From contig OX359199.1 in assembly GCA_947172415.1 (NCBI GenBank), positions 6,011,384 through 6,075,383 of the forward strand: DNA of 64,000 nt. Reading direction: 5' to 3'. How positions within the stretch are numbered: position 1 is the stretch's first letter; the number at the start of each line of letters is the position of its first letter. Made by a program: the position numbers and the translations under genes. Positions 48,766 through 62,400 of this stretch are shown here, piece after piece. This stretch comes from Chondrosia reniformis (lineage: Eukaryota > Porifera > Demospongiae > Chondrillida > Chondrillidae). Under the pieces are notes generated by a model. The model ran no database searches. It worked only from the letters and a program-made list of their open reading frames with translations, and had not been told where the DNA came from.

Positions 48766-51700
48766 ATGGCTTTTTTGAAACTGTGTCTTCTCCTTACCTT
48801 CTTAAGTACTGCCTTCTCCACTCACTTTCGAGGAGCCAGTATCAATTGGAGACCAATTGCAGCAGATGAAGTCAATGGAGCCTACACAGTATGTACAAGC
48901 ATATATATGTAGATTTACATAGCAGTTGCATATATATATTTTAGTTACTCTACTAGAGGTCCTAATACTTAATATAATATAGGCTTGTGTGCAGTTAACA
49001 GGATATATTTTTCTGCTGTTATGTTGTATGCTAAAGTACAAAGTGTTCAAGTGTTTAAATGTAGTGAATGATCAAACAGCTATTATTTGATGCTGATACT
49101 CACAGACTAGGTATTATGGAGATTCCTCCACTATAAATGTCATTATAGTAAAACAGTGTAATCATACACTCAAAATAGTTCTCTGTTTATATACAAAAAT
49201 TTACAAGTTCAAATCACTGTTCATGTATCTATATACAAACAACCTACTGTACACATCTCAGCTACGTAGATATAACATACATATACTACATATACAACTT
49301 ATCATCGTTGAAGTGTACCACACTGATGAGCCCAAATGAGGACGAAACAGCTGTCTGTGGTTCTTTGATGATTTTCTTGGATGACTGGGAGGCGATCACT
49401 GGTTGCCAATTTAATAGGACTTTGGTCCCCCAGCCAAGATTAGACTTCGGTCACCTGGCTGGTTTGGCGTAATAACTTCGTACGTATTTGTTTATCATCA
49501 TATACTACATATACGTTTGTAAATATATTGTTTTGGTAATATCAATTTTGATTTTCAGATTGAGATTAGCTTTAGGGTAGCCTGGAGAAGGTCTTATAAT
49601 AGTAATCTTTTCTGTGACCAATATGCACAGCCTCTTATAATGGACAAGTCTTATAGTGTCTTCATTAACACATATAGAATAAGTTAAAGTTTGAATATAC
49701 ATAGATCTACTGATACTTTTGGGAATAAATGTGGCCTATATATGTATGTATATATTCATTAATAGTTTCAGCTTTTTGATGCTGTTTCTGTGGTCCAGAT
49801 CAGACTAGTGGTCATGCAGAGAAATCAGCTGATCTCGGATCCCTGATTTAGAAAACAGTTGCAAAAGACTACTTGTTGGTTTGTATATAGCTATCTTTAA
49901 CCATCAATATTCTCACACTGAGATTTCAGTAGAATTGCCAGAGTGATACTTTGAATCGATAATGGGCTCACTTTTACTATATTAGCATTGACTGTATATC
50001 TATGCATTAATAGCCACGCACAGCCCAGTTCCTGCATTAGGGCTATTTAGCCATGCATTATTGCAATTGGTTTTGATTTAATTTTTTTTCAAATTTAATA
50101 TGTTACTCTACTTATACATAATATGCATGCCAGATGGATCTCCATTTATATGTATATACGCATATTGTATATTTGTTACATTTTATGTGTACAGATTGAG
50201 ATAAACTTTAGGATTGCCTGGAGACGAAGTGATACTTTCTGTGACCAAAGCACTATTGACTCACAGGCTCTGATCGGCACAGGCAGTTTGTCCTGCATAT
50301 CAGGCTGCAATCATACATTGGGATATATGAGCTTTTATTGCACTGATTACAGTGAGGTAAAGGATTGGACTGCGGGAGGAAGGACTTATCAGACTACTAT
50401 CTCCACACCAGAATTTGAAGCCAAGTTAGTACATTGTTAGAGTTCTATACACAATAAAAGTTATTTATCATTCCAGTTGCTATAATGCATATATAATATA
50501 ATTATAATAAAAATAATATATTTATTACAATTACATGTGCAACAAGTACTTTGAGTTATTTATATATTATCTTAACAATTCTGAATGCTTAAGTGTCCTC
50601 AAATTTATAAAGAGAGTTCTTACTGTAGATTTTCAAGTTGCTGTTGGATATCCACACTAATCTTTGGTAGTGATGGAGGTTGGGATGTTCTTGTGAGAGG
50701 TAATCTCACAAGAAGGGAAGATACTGGTCAGATAAACTCATCTCCAGTGTCTGCTATGTCTCCTATACTGAGACTACAATATGGATCTAGACATGTGATT
50801 AGGATACCTGGTGAGTATATATTCCTAATGCAAGTATAGTCAGTTGATACATGCACATATCAGCATATATGTCCTCAGGTCTAATGCAACAAATAGATAA
50901 TGTACTAGAATCCATCTCCACTAACTAGTAATTGGAAATGGGCTACATGTGTCTTGATTGTCAGCTTGTTCTGATAAGAGAATCACCACCAATTAGTAAA
51001 TGAAGACTAATTACAAGCTTGCATAACATAAGAGAGAAATTGCTGTGGCTCATTAGCAGATCAACCAGTGGTCATAAACCAGCTGTGGTGGGTTGAATTC
51101 CTACAAATTTCCTCTTTTGTGTTTTTCAGGATCCTTCTTTATGATGTTTGAAACTAATTAAAATTCTTGTGGTCTGATTATCACTTTGATTATTCATTTT
51201 GCATGGCAGTTGAATATCATGTCATGCACTTGATTGTAGTGATTTATGTACGTACCGTATACCTATGCTACATTTTCTGAATAGTTGAAGATGCAGATGG
51301 TGATGAAGTACGCTGCAGGTGGGCCAATCGATACTTAGGAGAGTGTGGAGATGTCTGTGAAGCCTTCCCAGGATCTGTGCTAAATGAGGTTATTATATAT
51401 TTTATGTGCACTCATACATGTATATCTCACCATAATTATGTGAACCAAGTGGCTAGGAGCTGTCTTACTTGAACTATATATTATACCATTCTTTTGTGTA
51501 CACAACACTGAAGAATATATTTAAAACTTGGCTTTAATCATTCATTTTTGGCTAGTGAAGTTTTTGGTAATAGTTCAAACAATACTATTACCTTAATTCT
51601 ACTGCTATAAATTTTACAATTGTTTCTCTATGGTAGAGGAAATGTGAGCTAAGATATACAGCTAATGGCCCCACTGGTTATTATGCAGTTGCTATACAAG

Positions 51701-54282
51701 TTGAAGACTATGCTTCTCCAACTGATGTCTCACCTCTGAGTAGTATACCACTTCAGTTTCTAGTTAATGTATTCGACAGCAATGATTCAAGTGTTCCAGA
51801 GTTTGTTAGTCCCACCAGAGAGGATAGATCATATGTGGCTATACCATCTGGCACAACCTATCATGAACGCATTGTAGTTGAGGTTACCAGTTCACCAAAT
51901 GTCAGGTATGATACTTACCTATATACAATATAATATACATTACATTTATCAATATTCTTTGCCTTATATTTATATATGATTATTCCTTCAGCCACTTTAT
52001 AAGTCAAATAAAATGCTAAATAGTAACCTGTAAGTGGAGTATCTTATAGTAGCCGTTTCTTTATCAGTATATACAAGGGTACTATTGTATATACGTAGAT
52101 TAAACTGGTCCTGTTTAGAAGATACTGTGTTTTCAAATTCTTACGTATAGTGTATGTCAGTGGTACACTGGTAGGCAAAGTAGTTAAGATTTAGATGTAT
52201 ATCTAATTGTCTGAATTATTCTTGGTTTTTGGGGACATGAATCATCGTTTGACTTTTTGGAACATCCATTTATATTTGTTATTACTAGTACTCTTACTAG
52301 ATATCATCATCACCTATAACATCCCACACTTCAGACCACTACCCCTTATCTTGCAATCTGCATCATTCCATGGGTTGGTAGCCATATCTGCAGATTTGAT
52401 GCATCCTCTTTTTCTGTTTGATCTGAGATCGTTAGTTATATCAGGGAGCCATTCTGCCCGATAACTTGCCAAATCACAAGAACTGTATATTCAAACAGAC
52501 GGACAGTGGACAACCCACTCCACCAGTGCAGCACTGATCAGCTTTGAAGCAGTGTGTATTTGTGAGAAGGATGTCAATGGGTTGGTCAAGCCAAGGCCTC
52601 CTAAGTATATAGAAAGTGCTATTAATTCCTGAATCAAATCTCCTGGTAGATTTTGACCAGTCAATGCTGGGATGACCTGTGGTGGATTGCAGACTCTAGT
52701 GGTTGCAGAAGCTACGAGGCTGACAGTGCCTCCAGTCTACAACCCACAGAAGGTGGTTCCATTTGGATGGTAGCTAATGGCTAAATGCTGCATATACAGT
52801 ATGGGGTAGTGCTTTGGCATATCTGCAAAGGGAATTTATTGCACTCCTCCATATGCAATTGGTCTTTTTTGAGTCCCTGGCTAATGCTTCACTGTAACAT
52901 CCTTCCCTCTTTCTGTGCTTTTTGTGCCATCCCCACACATTCACTATTCTTGTAAAGAACATTTGTTGTAATATAGTCGCTGGGTATGTGGTATGTCTAT
53001 CAATGTATATAAGTATGCTTTGCATTAATATATATAATAATGAGTGGAATGTATATAAATGGTGATTGCTACAGCATTATAGAAGTGGAAACAGTATCAC
53101 CTCCTGGACTGAGGAAGTCAGAGGTAACTCGGCTAAGTGAACTGCAATGGTACATAAATGTTACTTGGACACCTACACAATCTCAGTTTGGACTATCATT
53201 CATCTTTTGCTTTAAAGCAACTGATAGTACAGGGTAAGTAGTATCTAATATTATTTTTATAGTATATAATACATTATAACTATTTACAGTATTCCTCTTT
53301 GAAAAGTTCCATCTTTTGACCTTTTTAAACATGTAAAATGTTGTTATATTATAATTGAAAAGTACAGTGGATATGATATACGTATGTACTGTATTTTTAA
53401 TTTTGTAATCTACTCTGTATTATTAATAACTATCTAGCAATCACAGATTGTTAGTACATATTGCTTAATTCCTTCCTTCAGGCTTTCTACAGAACAAAGA
53501 TGCATTACTTTGTTACCTGAAGGTTTGTATCCTTATACCACAAAATGAACACGAGTGCAGTGCATATAACTTACCTGTTGTATATATAGTATGTATTAAA
53601 TGTTCTTATTTGATATTTTATATACGTATACAGCGCCACCTCAAGTTGTTGAAGTTATGACCACAGCGCCATCTCAAGTTGTTGAAGTTATGACCACAGC
53701 GCCACCTCAAGTTGTTACAATATATGAAGTTCTGACCAAAACTCCAAGTTTTAAATGCAACGGTAAGCAGTGTATTGATTCAATCTTTTACACTATTGTT
53801 AAATGCATATTTACTATATAATTATTATATTCATCAATATTCATGTACTATATGCAGACTTAATATAATATGATGCACATAAATAGGTTCAATCCCTTAA
53901 GTCTTTCAGAGTCCTCTATCATATCTTTTCAATTTTCAATTACATTCCCAATAGATGATGAATTTAACAAAGTGAAAGAAATTGTTATGATTGTTGGCAT
54001 CACAGTAGGAAGTATTCTACTTCTTCTTATATTGGTTACATTGATTATTTTGGGAATTGCTGTTGCCAGACTTGTGCACAAAAGGTATGTAAATATGATT
54101 AATTTTGTATTTGCATGCCAATAGCAAGATTGTAGGTTCGTGACTTAATTTGGCATGCACTAACTTGTACTTACTTTAAATACATTTTACTTCTTATAAT
54201 GTATAGAGAAAAGAAGAATCTGCAAGATCAATATCCTAACTATTCTCCTGAGAAAGTTTTAGATAGCGAGACAAACATTTGA
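48766..54282 (+). CDS. Receptor-like gene C: short form, mosaic
   Basis: Ten exons: 48766-48888, 50195-50424, 50629-50810, 51285-51388, 51637-51905, 53075-53233, 53482-53522, 53634-53762, 53955-54084, 54207-54282; 1443 nt, 480 aa. Same architecture as gene B: signal peptide, Cys-rich N-terminal region, VTWTP/CFKATDS module, stalk with three APPQVV-type 11-residue units, transmembrane segment (about 424-449) and tail ending ETNI. Intron 1 still contains a broken extra exon 2 (49559-49621). Two conserved cysteines are lost (QYGSRHV in exon 3 and a 6-nt deletion removing Cys-Ser in exon 5), so disulphide pairing differs from A, B and D. Promoter, exon 1 and most of intron 1 match gene D; exons 2-3 match B; intron 3 and exon 4 match D; exons 6-10 match B. 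Confidence 0.85.
49303..49470 (+). mobile_element. Penelope-like terminal-repeat fossil (gene C intron 1)
   Basis: Second copy of the segment at 33055-33215, here retaining a hammerhead ribozyme motif at its left end. Short isolated fragment without coding part; inactive as an element. Confidence 0.55.
49317..49361 (+). ncRNA. Type I hammerhead ribozyme motif, minimal stem III
   Basis: Core CTGATGA at 49323-49329 and GAAA at 49344-49347. Stem I ACCACA (49317-49322) pairs perfectly with TGTGGT (49356-49361). Stem II is GCCC/GGAC around an AAATGA-type loop, with one C-A mismatch where the usual form is GTCC/GGAC. Stem III is the tiny palindrome CAGCTG, followed by the GTC cleavage triplet ending at 49355. 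Minimal type I hammerheads with palindromic stem III, thought to work as dimers, are known from Penelope-like elements. The fold is convincing by eye; activity is unproven, and the stem II mismatch may weaken it. Confidence 0.75.
49559..49621 (+). pseudogene. Relic exon 2 inside gene C intron 1
   Basis: After a TTTCAG acceptor, 49559-49621 matches the start of gene D's exon 2 (ISFRVAWRRSY, NLFCDQ in translation), then similarity stops abruptly; no donor or remaining exon follows. From about 49705 the DNA instead matches gene B's intron 1. It marks a recombination junction. Confidence 0.8.
50967..51194 (+). mobile_element. tRNA-derived SINE copy 2 (gene C intron 3)
   Basis: Head TGTTCTGATAAGAGAATCAC, A-box-like TGGCTCATTAGC, B-box-like GGGTTGAATTCC and tail TTATGATGTTTGAAACTAAT. 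It shares its insertion site with the gene D copy, so it predates the C/D duplication of this intron. Confidence 0.75.
52500..52770 (-). mobile_element. Retroelement fossil in gene C intron 5
   Basis: Close relative of the fragment at 43060-43340 in gene B (CAGTGCAGCACTGATCAGC start, AAGGTGGTTCCATTTGG end), in the same intron. Broken; co-duplicated with the host gene. Confidence 0.6.
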
Positions 54283-56483
54283 TATCTACGTACTTTTGGC
54301 TGTAAAATAGTAGTTAATGTTAACAAAACACTGGAACTAATTATGACAATGTATTAGCAGTAGATTTGAATCAATTAATGTGACTAGTTACCTATCATAA
54401 ACATTAGGAAAAGATGCTTTGTAGTGGTACAAATTGCTGATTTACTGTACATACGTACGTATATACGTACATACAGTAATAAATAAGTCTCTCAAAGCAA
54501 AGGAGTATTCCTCTACCAATAACTTATCAGTCACTGAATATTTGATATGGATCGACATCCGGACTTGTTACATTCAGCAATTACAAATTAGTTAGTATTT
54601 ATAATACATAGTATTGATCATCCATATTTTATGCTATATTTCTTCTCTTGTATTGTTATAGTATTTCTATCCTATCATTGCTCATTATGATAATATACAT
54701 ACATATACAGCAATTCCATGTGTGTGCATGGGGAAGGGAAATCCTATATATATATGTAGAAGTGCATATAACAAAATTAGCATTTCTTATCTACTTTTGG
54801 CGGCAAACATGACTACCATGAACATGATCAGCTGCAGTATCTCTGAATAGCTTTATGCATAACAAGTCCTTTTTGATATCTATAACTAGCAAGATAGCTA
54901 CATATTAATTCTAAGAACAACCATATATAGTGACAATTCAGCCACAAATATTTAATCAATACATATCACATATAAAGAAAACATGAATTAGAGAGTTAAT
55001 CAACCATTTACATTTTTCTGTACGGCTTATGTATTCTGTATTCTGGCATTGCTAGTTTTGCAAACATTCAGCTAAAACACAGAAACGGCCTGCTATATTT
55101 GCCTTCTCAAGTTTTTGTACAGAAATAGGAGAATGTCAAATGACTTTTCAATTAATCTACAAGAATTAAACGCCACCTGTACTGATATATACAGTATATT
55201 TCATATATTCTCAGCACAAGGTATATATTTCCTGAATAATGCCTCAAATTCTAGGTCTTATGACCTTTGTGTGAAACAGCAGTGTCTCAGTGCTGTGATA
55301 TCCATATGCTGAACTACGTATACTAACCCATCTGAAGAATCAACAATCATTACAATTGATTGATATGCATACATGAAGCAGGTACACAAATTTAGTTGTG
55401 CCTCAAGGTATGATAATATGTGATATGAGCTATATTTTTTACCATGAGGAGGTGATGTAGAATCTTAACTTAGCATGTCTGTACACTATAATAATCATAC
55501 ACAAACAGCATAAACTAATGAAAATGTAAGTGAGGAATTCATCACATTATAATTGCCACATACTATACTAGGGTTGCCTAATTTCTTTATTTCATTATTG
55601 AACTGTGGTGGTTGTGGTTTTCAATGTATTTTCATTTTAGTTGTTATTGAATATATATGGTTTATGCTAGACAAATTAACAATCACTGTATATCTTCTAT
55701 ACTTATTTCTCTGTACAGCTTATGTATTCTGTATTCTGGCATTGCTAGTTTTTGCAAACTTTCAGCTAAAACAGAAAAGGCCTGCTATATATATTTGCCT
55801 ATATACAGAAATGTCAAGTATCTCCTTACTCCGCACAAAGTATGTATATATTTCCTGAGTAATAGGTCTCATGACCTTTATGCGAAACAGCAGTGTCTCA
55901 GTGCAGTGATATTCATCTGCTGAACTACTAACCCATCTGAAGAATCCACAATCCTCCTCATTTACATTTTCATTTGTTTATGCTGTACTTGTGTATGTCT
56001 CATTGACCTGAGGTGGTTGTGGTTTTCATTTTAGCTATTATGCCATTATTGAATTTATAAGGTTTGTACTAGACAAATTAACATTAAACCCCTCAGTGTC
56101 ATTGTCAGTTTCATTTTATTATCAATTTAATAGGTATATTTTGATTAGGAAGATGATTGGTTTTGTATGCAATTTTAATCAAAAGGGGCCCCTGTCTTGT
56201 CATTAGTAAATTTAAACTTTTTATTATCAATTAAGTATGATGTTGATTGTAACTAATATAAGTTCACATTGACCCTGTGGCTGTTTATGGTTTTCAACTC
56301 TAAATGAAATTAGTGTGCAGTTTTAGGGATCTACAATAGATATGCTTAATATGTGTTTATGTGCATGGCATGAGTATATAAAATACGTATATAAGTACGT
56401 ACATATTCTGGTTATATGTATATTATAGTCATAGGGGCTAGTATTCTATATAAGTGAATCCATCAATTCTATTGCAATATATC
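54283..56483. other. Intergenic between genes C and D with internal duplications
   Basis: 55015-55345 and 55700-55945 are diverged direct repeats (shared TTATGTATTCTGTATTCTGG and AACAGCAGTGTCTCAGTGC), both related to gene A's 3' flank at 39390-39590. 56040-56483 matches gene C's upstream flank. No coding gene; the short ORFs lie inside the repeats. Confidence 0.6.
56375..56383 (+). promoter_or_regulatory. TATA-like box of gene D
   Basis: TATATAAAA about 100 bp before the ATG at 56484, conserved in gene C's flank (48665-48673). Confidence 0.45.
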
Positions 56484-59400
56484 ATGGCTTTTTTGAAACT
56501 GTGTCTTCTCCTTACCTTCTTAAGTACTGCATTCTCCTCTCACTTTCGAGGAGCCAGTATCAGTTGGAGACCAATTGCAGCAGATGAAGTCAATGGAGCC
56601 TACACAGTATGTATAAGCATATGTAGATTTACATAGCAGCTACATATAAATATTTTAATTACTCTACTAGAGGTCTTAATATCTAATATAATATAGGCTT
56701 GTGTGCAGTTAGCAGGATATATTTTTCTGCTGTTATATACGTATTATCCAATGATTAGATGTCTATTTATTGAGAACCTAATATACTAATATGTAGCATA
56801 GTTTATTAGCCTGAGTTGCATGTAAGCTGAAAGTACAAAGTGTTTATGTGTTTAAATGTAGTGAATGATCAAACAGCTATTATTTGATGCTGATACTCAC
56901 AGACTAGGTATTATGGAGATTCCTCCACTATAAATGTCATTATAGTAAAACAGTGTAATCATACACTCAAAATAGTTCTCTGTTTATATACAAAAATTTA
57001 CAAGTTCAAGTCACTGTTTATGTATCTATATACAAACAACCTACTGTACACATCTCAGCTACGTAGATATAACATACGTACGTATACTACATATATGTAA
57101 ATATATCGTTTTGGTATTATCAATTTTCCACTTAAATTTACAGTACTGTATGCACCTTTTTGAATTTTCAGATTGACATAAGCTTTAGGATAGCCTGGAG
57201 AAGGTCTTATGCAGGTAATCTTTTCTGTGACCAAAGCACCATTGACTCACAGGCTCTGATAGGCACAGGCAGTTTGTCCTGCACATCAGGCTGTATTGGT
57301 ACATTGGGAGATATGAGATTTTATTGCACGGATTTCAGTGAGGTAGAGGATTGGACAGCAGGAGGAAGGACTTATCAGACTACTATCTCCACACCAGAAT
57401 TTGAAGCCACGTTAGAGTGCCCATGCATACAATAAATGTATAAAATGCAAACCAAAAGTGGTTAAGGGGCACAGGGCTATACCTGGACACGTATAAAGCA
57501 TCACCACTTAAAACTACCAGGCCGTCTACCCAGGTACATAGCCCGACTGCCTGGGCACATTAAGCCATCGCCACTTAAGGCTACCAGGCCGCACTTCCCA
57601 GACAGCTACATACAAGCACCGAGTTCGGAGGTGGTGCATCATATAAGTGATAATGAATGTTTGGTGTGGTGTATGTGGGTGTGGTTGTATACAACAAATA
57701 AGTATACATGTGAATAATAATTTAAAACATATATGTATAAAACAAGGGTGATATGCAGGTGAGGGAGCCATGGGGGTTTATTGCCAGGGTAGGTATGTTT
57801 TTTCCACATTGTCAACAGTAACGAACCAATTCTTTTACTTTTACAGGCCTCTCTTAATACAACTAATAATTTCTCTTCCTACATTTTACTGTCAAAACAC
57901 TATTATCCATTTCTTTTAACTCTTCAAGCAGACTAGCTCTTACATTTCTTAGACTAGACTTTCTACACCTAAAGATAAATGGACACAGTCTTCCACTTCT
58001 ATTAAGTTACAATTTTGGCATATTCTATCTTCCCTTTCTATCTGTAACCACCTTCCCTCCTCAATCACTTGTGTGGTTCTCAGTTCCTTTTTAGGTCTAA
58101 CATGTAATACCCCTGATTTGTTGTTGTTGTTAATTATTAAGGAGTTAGCATCACACCAAGAGCCTACTACATCCAAATTCTTCTGCAGATCCTCTCCGTT
58201 GGCTTCCATAAGTTATCAGCATATAGTAAATGGGACATTTTACTATTTCCCAGGTCAACTCCCCTGCTGTTATCCTTTAGTGAGCTTCCAATGTCATCAA
58301 TAAAAAGACTAAATAATGTTAACCGTTGTAGACAAAACACATCCCTGTCTCAAGCCTCTGCCAACACTAAATTATTAATTATAATAAGAATAATGATATA
58401 CGTAAAAATAAAATAATTATTACAATTACATGTGCAACAAGTAATTTGTAATCTTAACAATTCTGAATGCTTAAGTGTCCTCAAATTTATAAGGAGTGTT
58501 CTAACTGTAGATTTTCAGATTGCTGCTGGATTTCCCTAAATATTGGTGGAGGTGGTTGGCAAGTTCTTGTGAGGGGTAATCTCACAAGAAGGGAAGATAC
58601 TGGTCAGATAAACTCATCTCCAGTGTCTGCTATGTCTCCTATACTGAGACTACAATATGGATGTAGACATGTGATTAGAATACCTGGTGAGCATACATTC
58701 CTAATGCAAGTATAGTCAGTTGGTACATGTGCATATATATCAGTATATGTCCTCAGGTCTAATGCAACAAATAGATAATGTCCTAGAATCCATCTCCACT
58801 AACTAGTAATTGGAAATGAGCTGCATGGGTCTTGATTATCAGCTTGTTCTGATAAGAGAATCACCACCAATTAGTATATAAAGACTAATTACAAGCTTGC
58901 ATAACATAAGAGAGAAATTGCTGTGGCTCATTAGCAGATCAACCAGTGGTCATAACCAGCAGTCGTGGGTTCAATTCCCAGCAATTGCTTCTTTTGTGTT
59001 TTTCCCGATCCTTCTTCTTGATGTTTGAGACTAATTAAAATTTCGTGTCGTCTGACATGTTGCATGGCAGTTAAATCTCATGTCATGCACTTGATTGTAG
59101 TGATTTATGTACGTACCGTATACCTATGCTACATTTTCTGAATAGTTGAAGATGCAGATGGTGATGAAGTACGCTGCAGATGGGCCAATAGTAGCTTAGG
59201 AGAGTGTGGAGGTGTCTGTGAAGCCTTCAACGGATCTGTGCTAAATGAGGTTATTATTTATTTTGTGTGCACTCATACGTACATGTATATCTCACCATAT
59301 ATACTTATGGAGATGTAATACATTAATGAAAAGAATCTGTTGTGGCTAGGAGCTGTTCTTTTGTGTACACACCACTGAAGAAGATATTTAAATCTTGGCT

Positions 59401-62400
59401 TTAATCATTCATTTTTGGCTAGTGAAGTTTTGGTAATAGTTCAAACAATACTATTATCTTAATTCTACTGCCATAATTGGTTTACAATTGTTTCTCTATG
59501 GTAGAGGAAATGTGAGCTAAGATATACGGCTAATGACCTCACTGGTTGGTATGCAGTTGCTATACAAGTGGAAGACTATGCTTCTCCAACTGATATCTCA
59601 CCTCTGAGTAGTACACCACTTCAGTTTCTAGTTAATGTGTTTTACAGCACTGCTTCTTGTTCAAGTGTTCCAGAGTTTGTTAGTCCCACCAGAGAGGATG
59701 GATCACGTGTGGCTGTACCATCTGGCACAACTTATCATGAACGCATTGTAGTTGAGGTTACCAGTTCACCAAGTGTCAGGTATGACACACACTTAATGAT
59801 TTCATATCCACATGTTCATGCATATTCTTTGCCTTATGAATACGTCTTCAGCCTCTCTATGCTGCAGAGTAATAATGCCAAATAGAGACATGTACGTACG
59901 TAAATGGAGTATCTTAATAGTAGGCATTTGTTCATTAGTGTATACAAGGAGATTACTGTATATAGGCTAAAAATGTTCTCATATACTGTATGTATATATA
60001 TATATATGTGTGTGTGTGTGTTAAAATCAACCTCTGTGACTTTTAAATGACATATATTGTACCTGTCCAGTAAATGAATAAAAGGCTTAGAAATTTTACC
60101 TACTTGTCCAACTTAAAGGTATTCTGGAGCAAAGTTCATATATATTTTGAATTTTTTGGAGCATCCATAAAGATTTTGTCTGTACTGTAAAGATATTTTC
60201 ATTCCTATATGACATTAGACATTCCAAAAATACATAAATTTGGCAAAAAATAGTGTATATTTTTCATTTTTTAAAATGATTTTTTATATATATGCATGAG
60301 TGTGGATAATCAAAAATCAAAATAATATGTAAAGTTGCATATGGCATGCAGTACGTATATATATACTGTAGGTACATGTGCACATGAATTCATATATGTA
60401 TGTACGTACATATATGAAAAATCTAATAAGATACCATTTTCCTACATGCTATATATGCCTATTCTGTAAAAGAGCCTATAGGGAACTAAACCTGAAGAGA
60501 GCTTTGGATGAAGATACAGGAGTATTTTCTTCCTTCTTTCATCTTCTTCTCCACTGGGTCAGACAGCCGTTTCTGGGAATTCCACCCTTTATCAGTGATC
60601 CTGGGAGTCTTTGTCTTTTTCTTTATCTTTATCTTGATCTTCTGTGAATCCTCGTGAATCCATATACACTTTGAAAGAACGTGCTTATACTATATACATT
60701 ATTATTATAGTTGCTGGGTATGTCTAAATGTATAAATATACATAGTTTTGTATGGGTATATATGTATATACATATATAAATGATTGCTACAGCATTATAG
60801 AAGTGGAAACAGTATCACCTCCTGGACTGAGGAAGTCAGAGGTAACTCAGCTAAGTGAACTGCAATGGTTCATAGATGTTACTTGGACACCTACAAGGTC
60901 TCAGTTTGGTCTATCATTCATTTTTTGCTTTAGAGCAACTGACAGTACAGGGTAAGTAGTATCTAATTATTATTTTTATTGATTGAAACGTTTTTTTAAT
61001 TATTGCATATTGTATTAAGGGTATTGTGATACAGTTTTTGTTCAACTCTTCCATCAGATGTCACTAATGAAAACTCACGGGTCCTATAAAAGAGTTAACC
61101 AAAAGCTATATCTTTAGAGGTTCCTAGATGCAATTAGAAGAAACCCCTAACATATCAACTAAATCTTTATGTATGTACAAAAAAATTTATTCATTATTAT
61201 GAAAAACTGTGTAAGTCATCACAGATTGCCAGTGAATATTCTTCCTTCCTTCAGGCTTTCTACAGACCAAAGATGCATTACTTTGCTTCCTGGAGGTTCG
61301 CATATATACTTACCGTGTAGAATCATCTTGTTTGAATATTTAGTTTTAACAATGATGTACATGTATATGTAGCTGATGCACCTCAAGTTGTTCCTAATTC
61401 TGCTACTCCAAATTTGAAAGTATCTCCCAACAACAGAATATGGGAAGTCCAGTTTGATCAAGAGGTGCAGAATCTAAGTCATGTCTGTTATTGGAATTAC
61501 AATGCCTTATGACTTTTTTCAATTTACAGTTCACAAGACCATTGGATAGTCGTTACATCAGGTTTTTCCAAGAAGATGGAACAGAAGTGCACAGAATTGA
61601 TGTTGCAATATCTCCTAATGTGATTTATCCCAGGGAAAGCTCTGGAAGGACCTTACGTATACTCTCAAGTTACCCACTTTCAAGATCTAATTCCTACTAT
61701 ATACTGCTTGACTCTGGTATGTATACCCTGTATGAATATACAACCTTCACATTATGCTGGAGATCTATACTATACATACATACATGTATGTACACGTGTA
61801 GGTGTTGTTGTTAATAAAGATCGTGGTGGACTTGAATCAGTTGCAGTAAATGATCCATACTTCTGGCGTTTTACTATTAGTGGGTGCCATTCATAAATAG
61901 GATTTAGTGCATAATTTATTGCTGCATCCATTTTTGCACTTCTTCTGTGACGTTTATATCCTTCTTGTTCATACTGTGGGTTCTTATATTTCTCATAGTA
62001 TTATGCTTCTATGTTTACTATTTTGCTTTCAAGGTAAAATGGAAGTTGCTCCACGCTTTGGGAATGTACTCGGTGGTACTCCTATTGTTGTGACTGTGGA
62101 AGAAGACTGCCTTCAGGAGGACTATGAAATAATGTGTTCCTTTGCTGGTAAATCCACAGAGGGAGTGTATGTTGATAGCAGAAGAGCAGTGTGTCCATCT
62201 CCTCCCATGAGAAGGACAGGGTATGTACCTTTTGACTTTTCTGTAAGCAATGGAACAACCACTATATATCATGGAGGGAGCAGATATCAAGCTTGTAAGG
62301 GGAAATAATCTCATGCTTTGTTTTGCATTGTAAGGAAACCTTAAATTAAAATATAACCATGATTGTTAACTATTTTAGTAAATTTGGAAGAAATGAGTGA

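Noticed and set aside
58923-58990. tRNA gene candidate
   Set aside because: A and B boxes only, no clover-leaf, and the segment is part of a repeated SINE.
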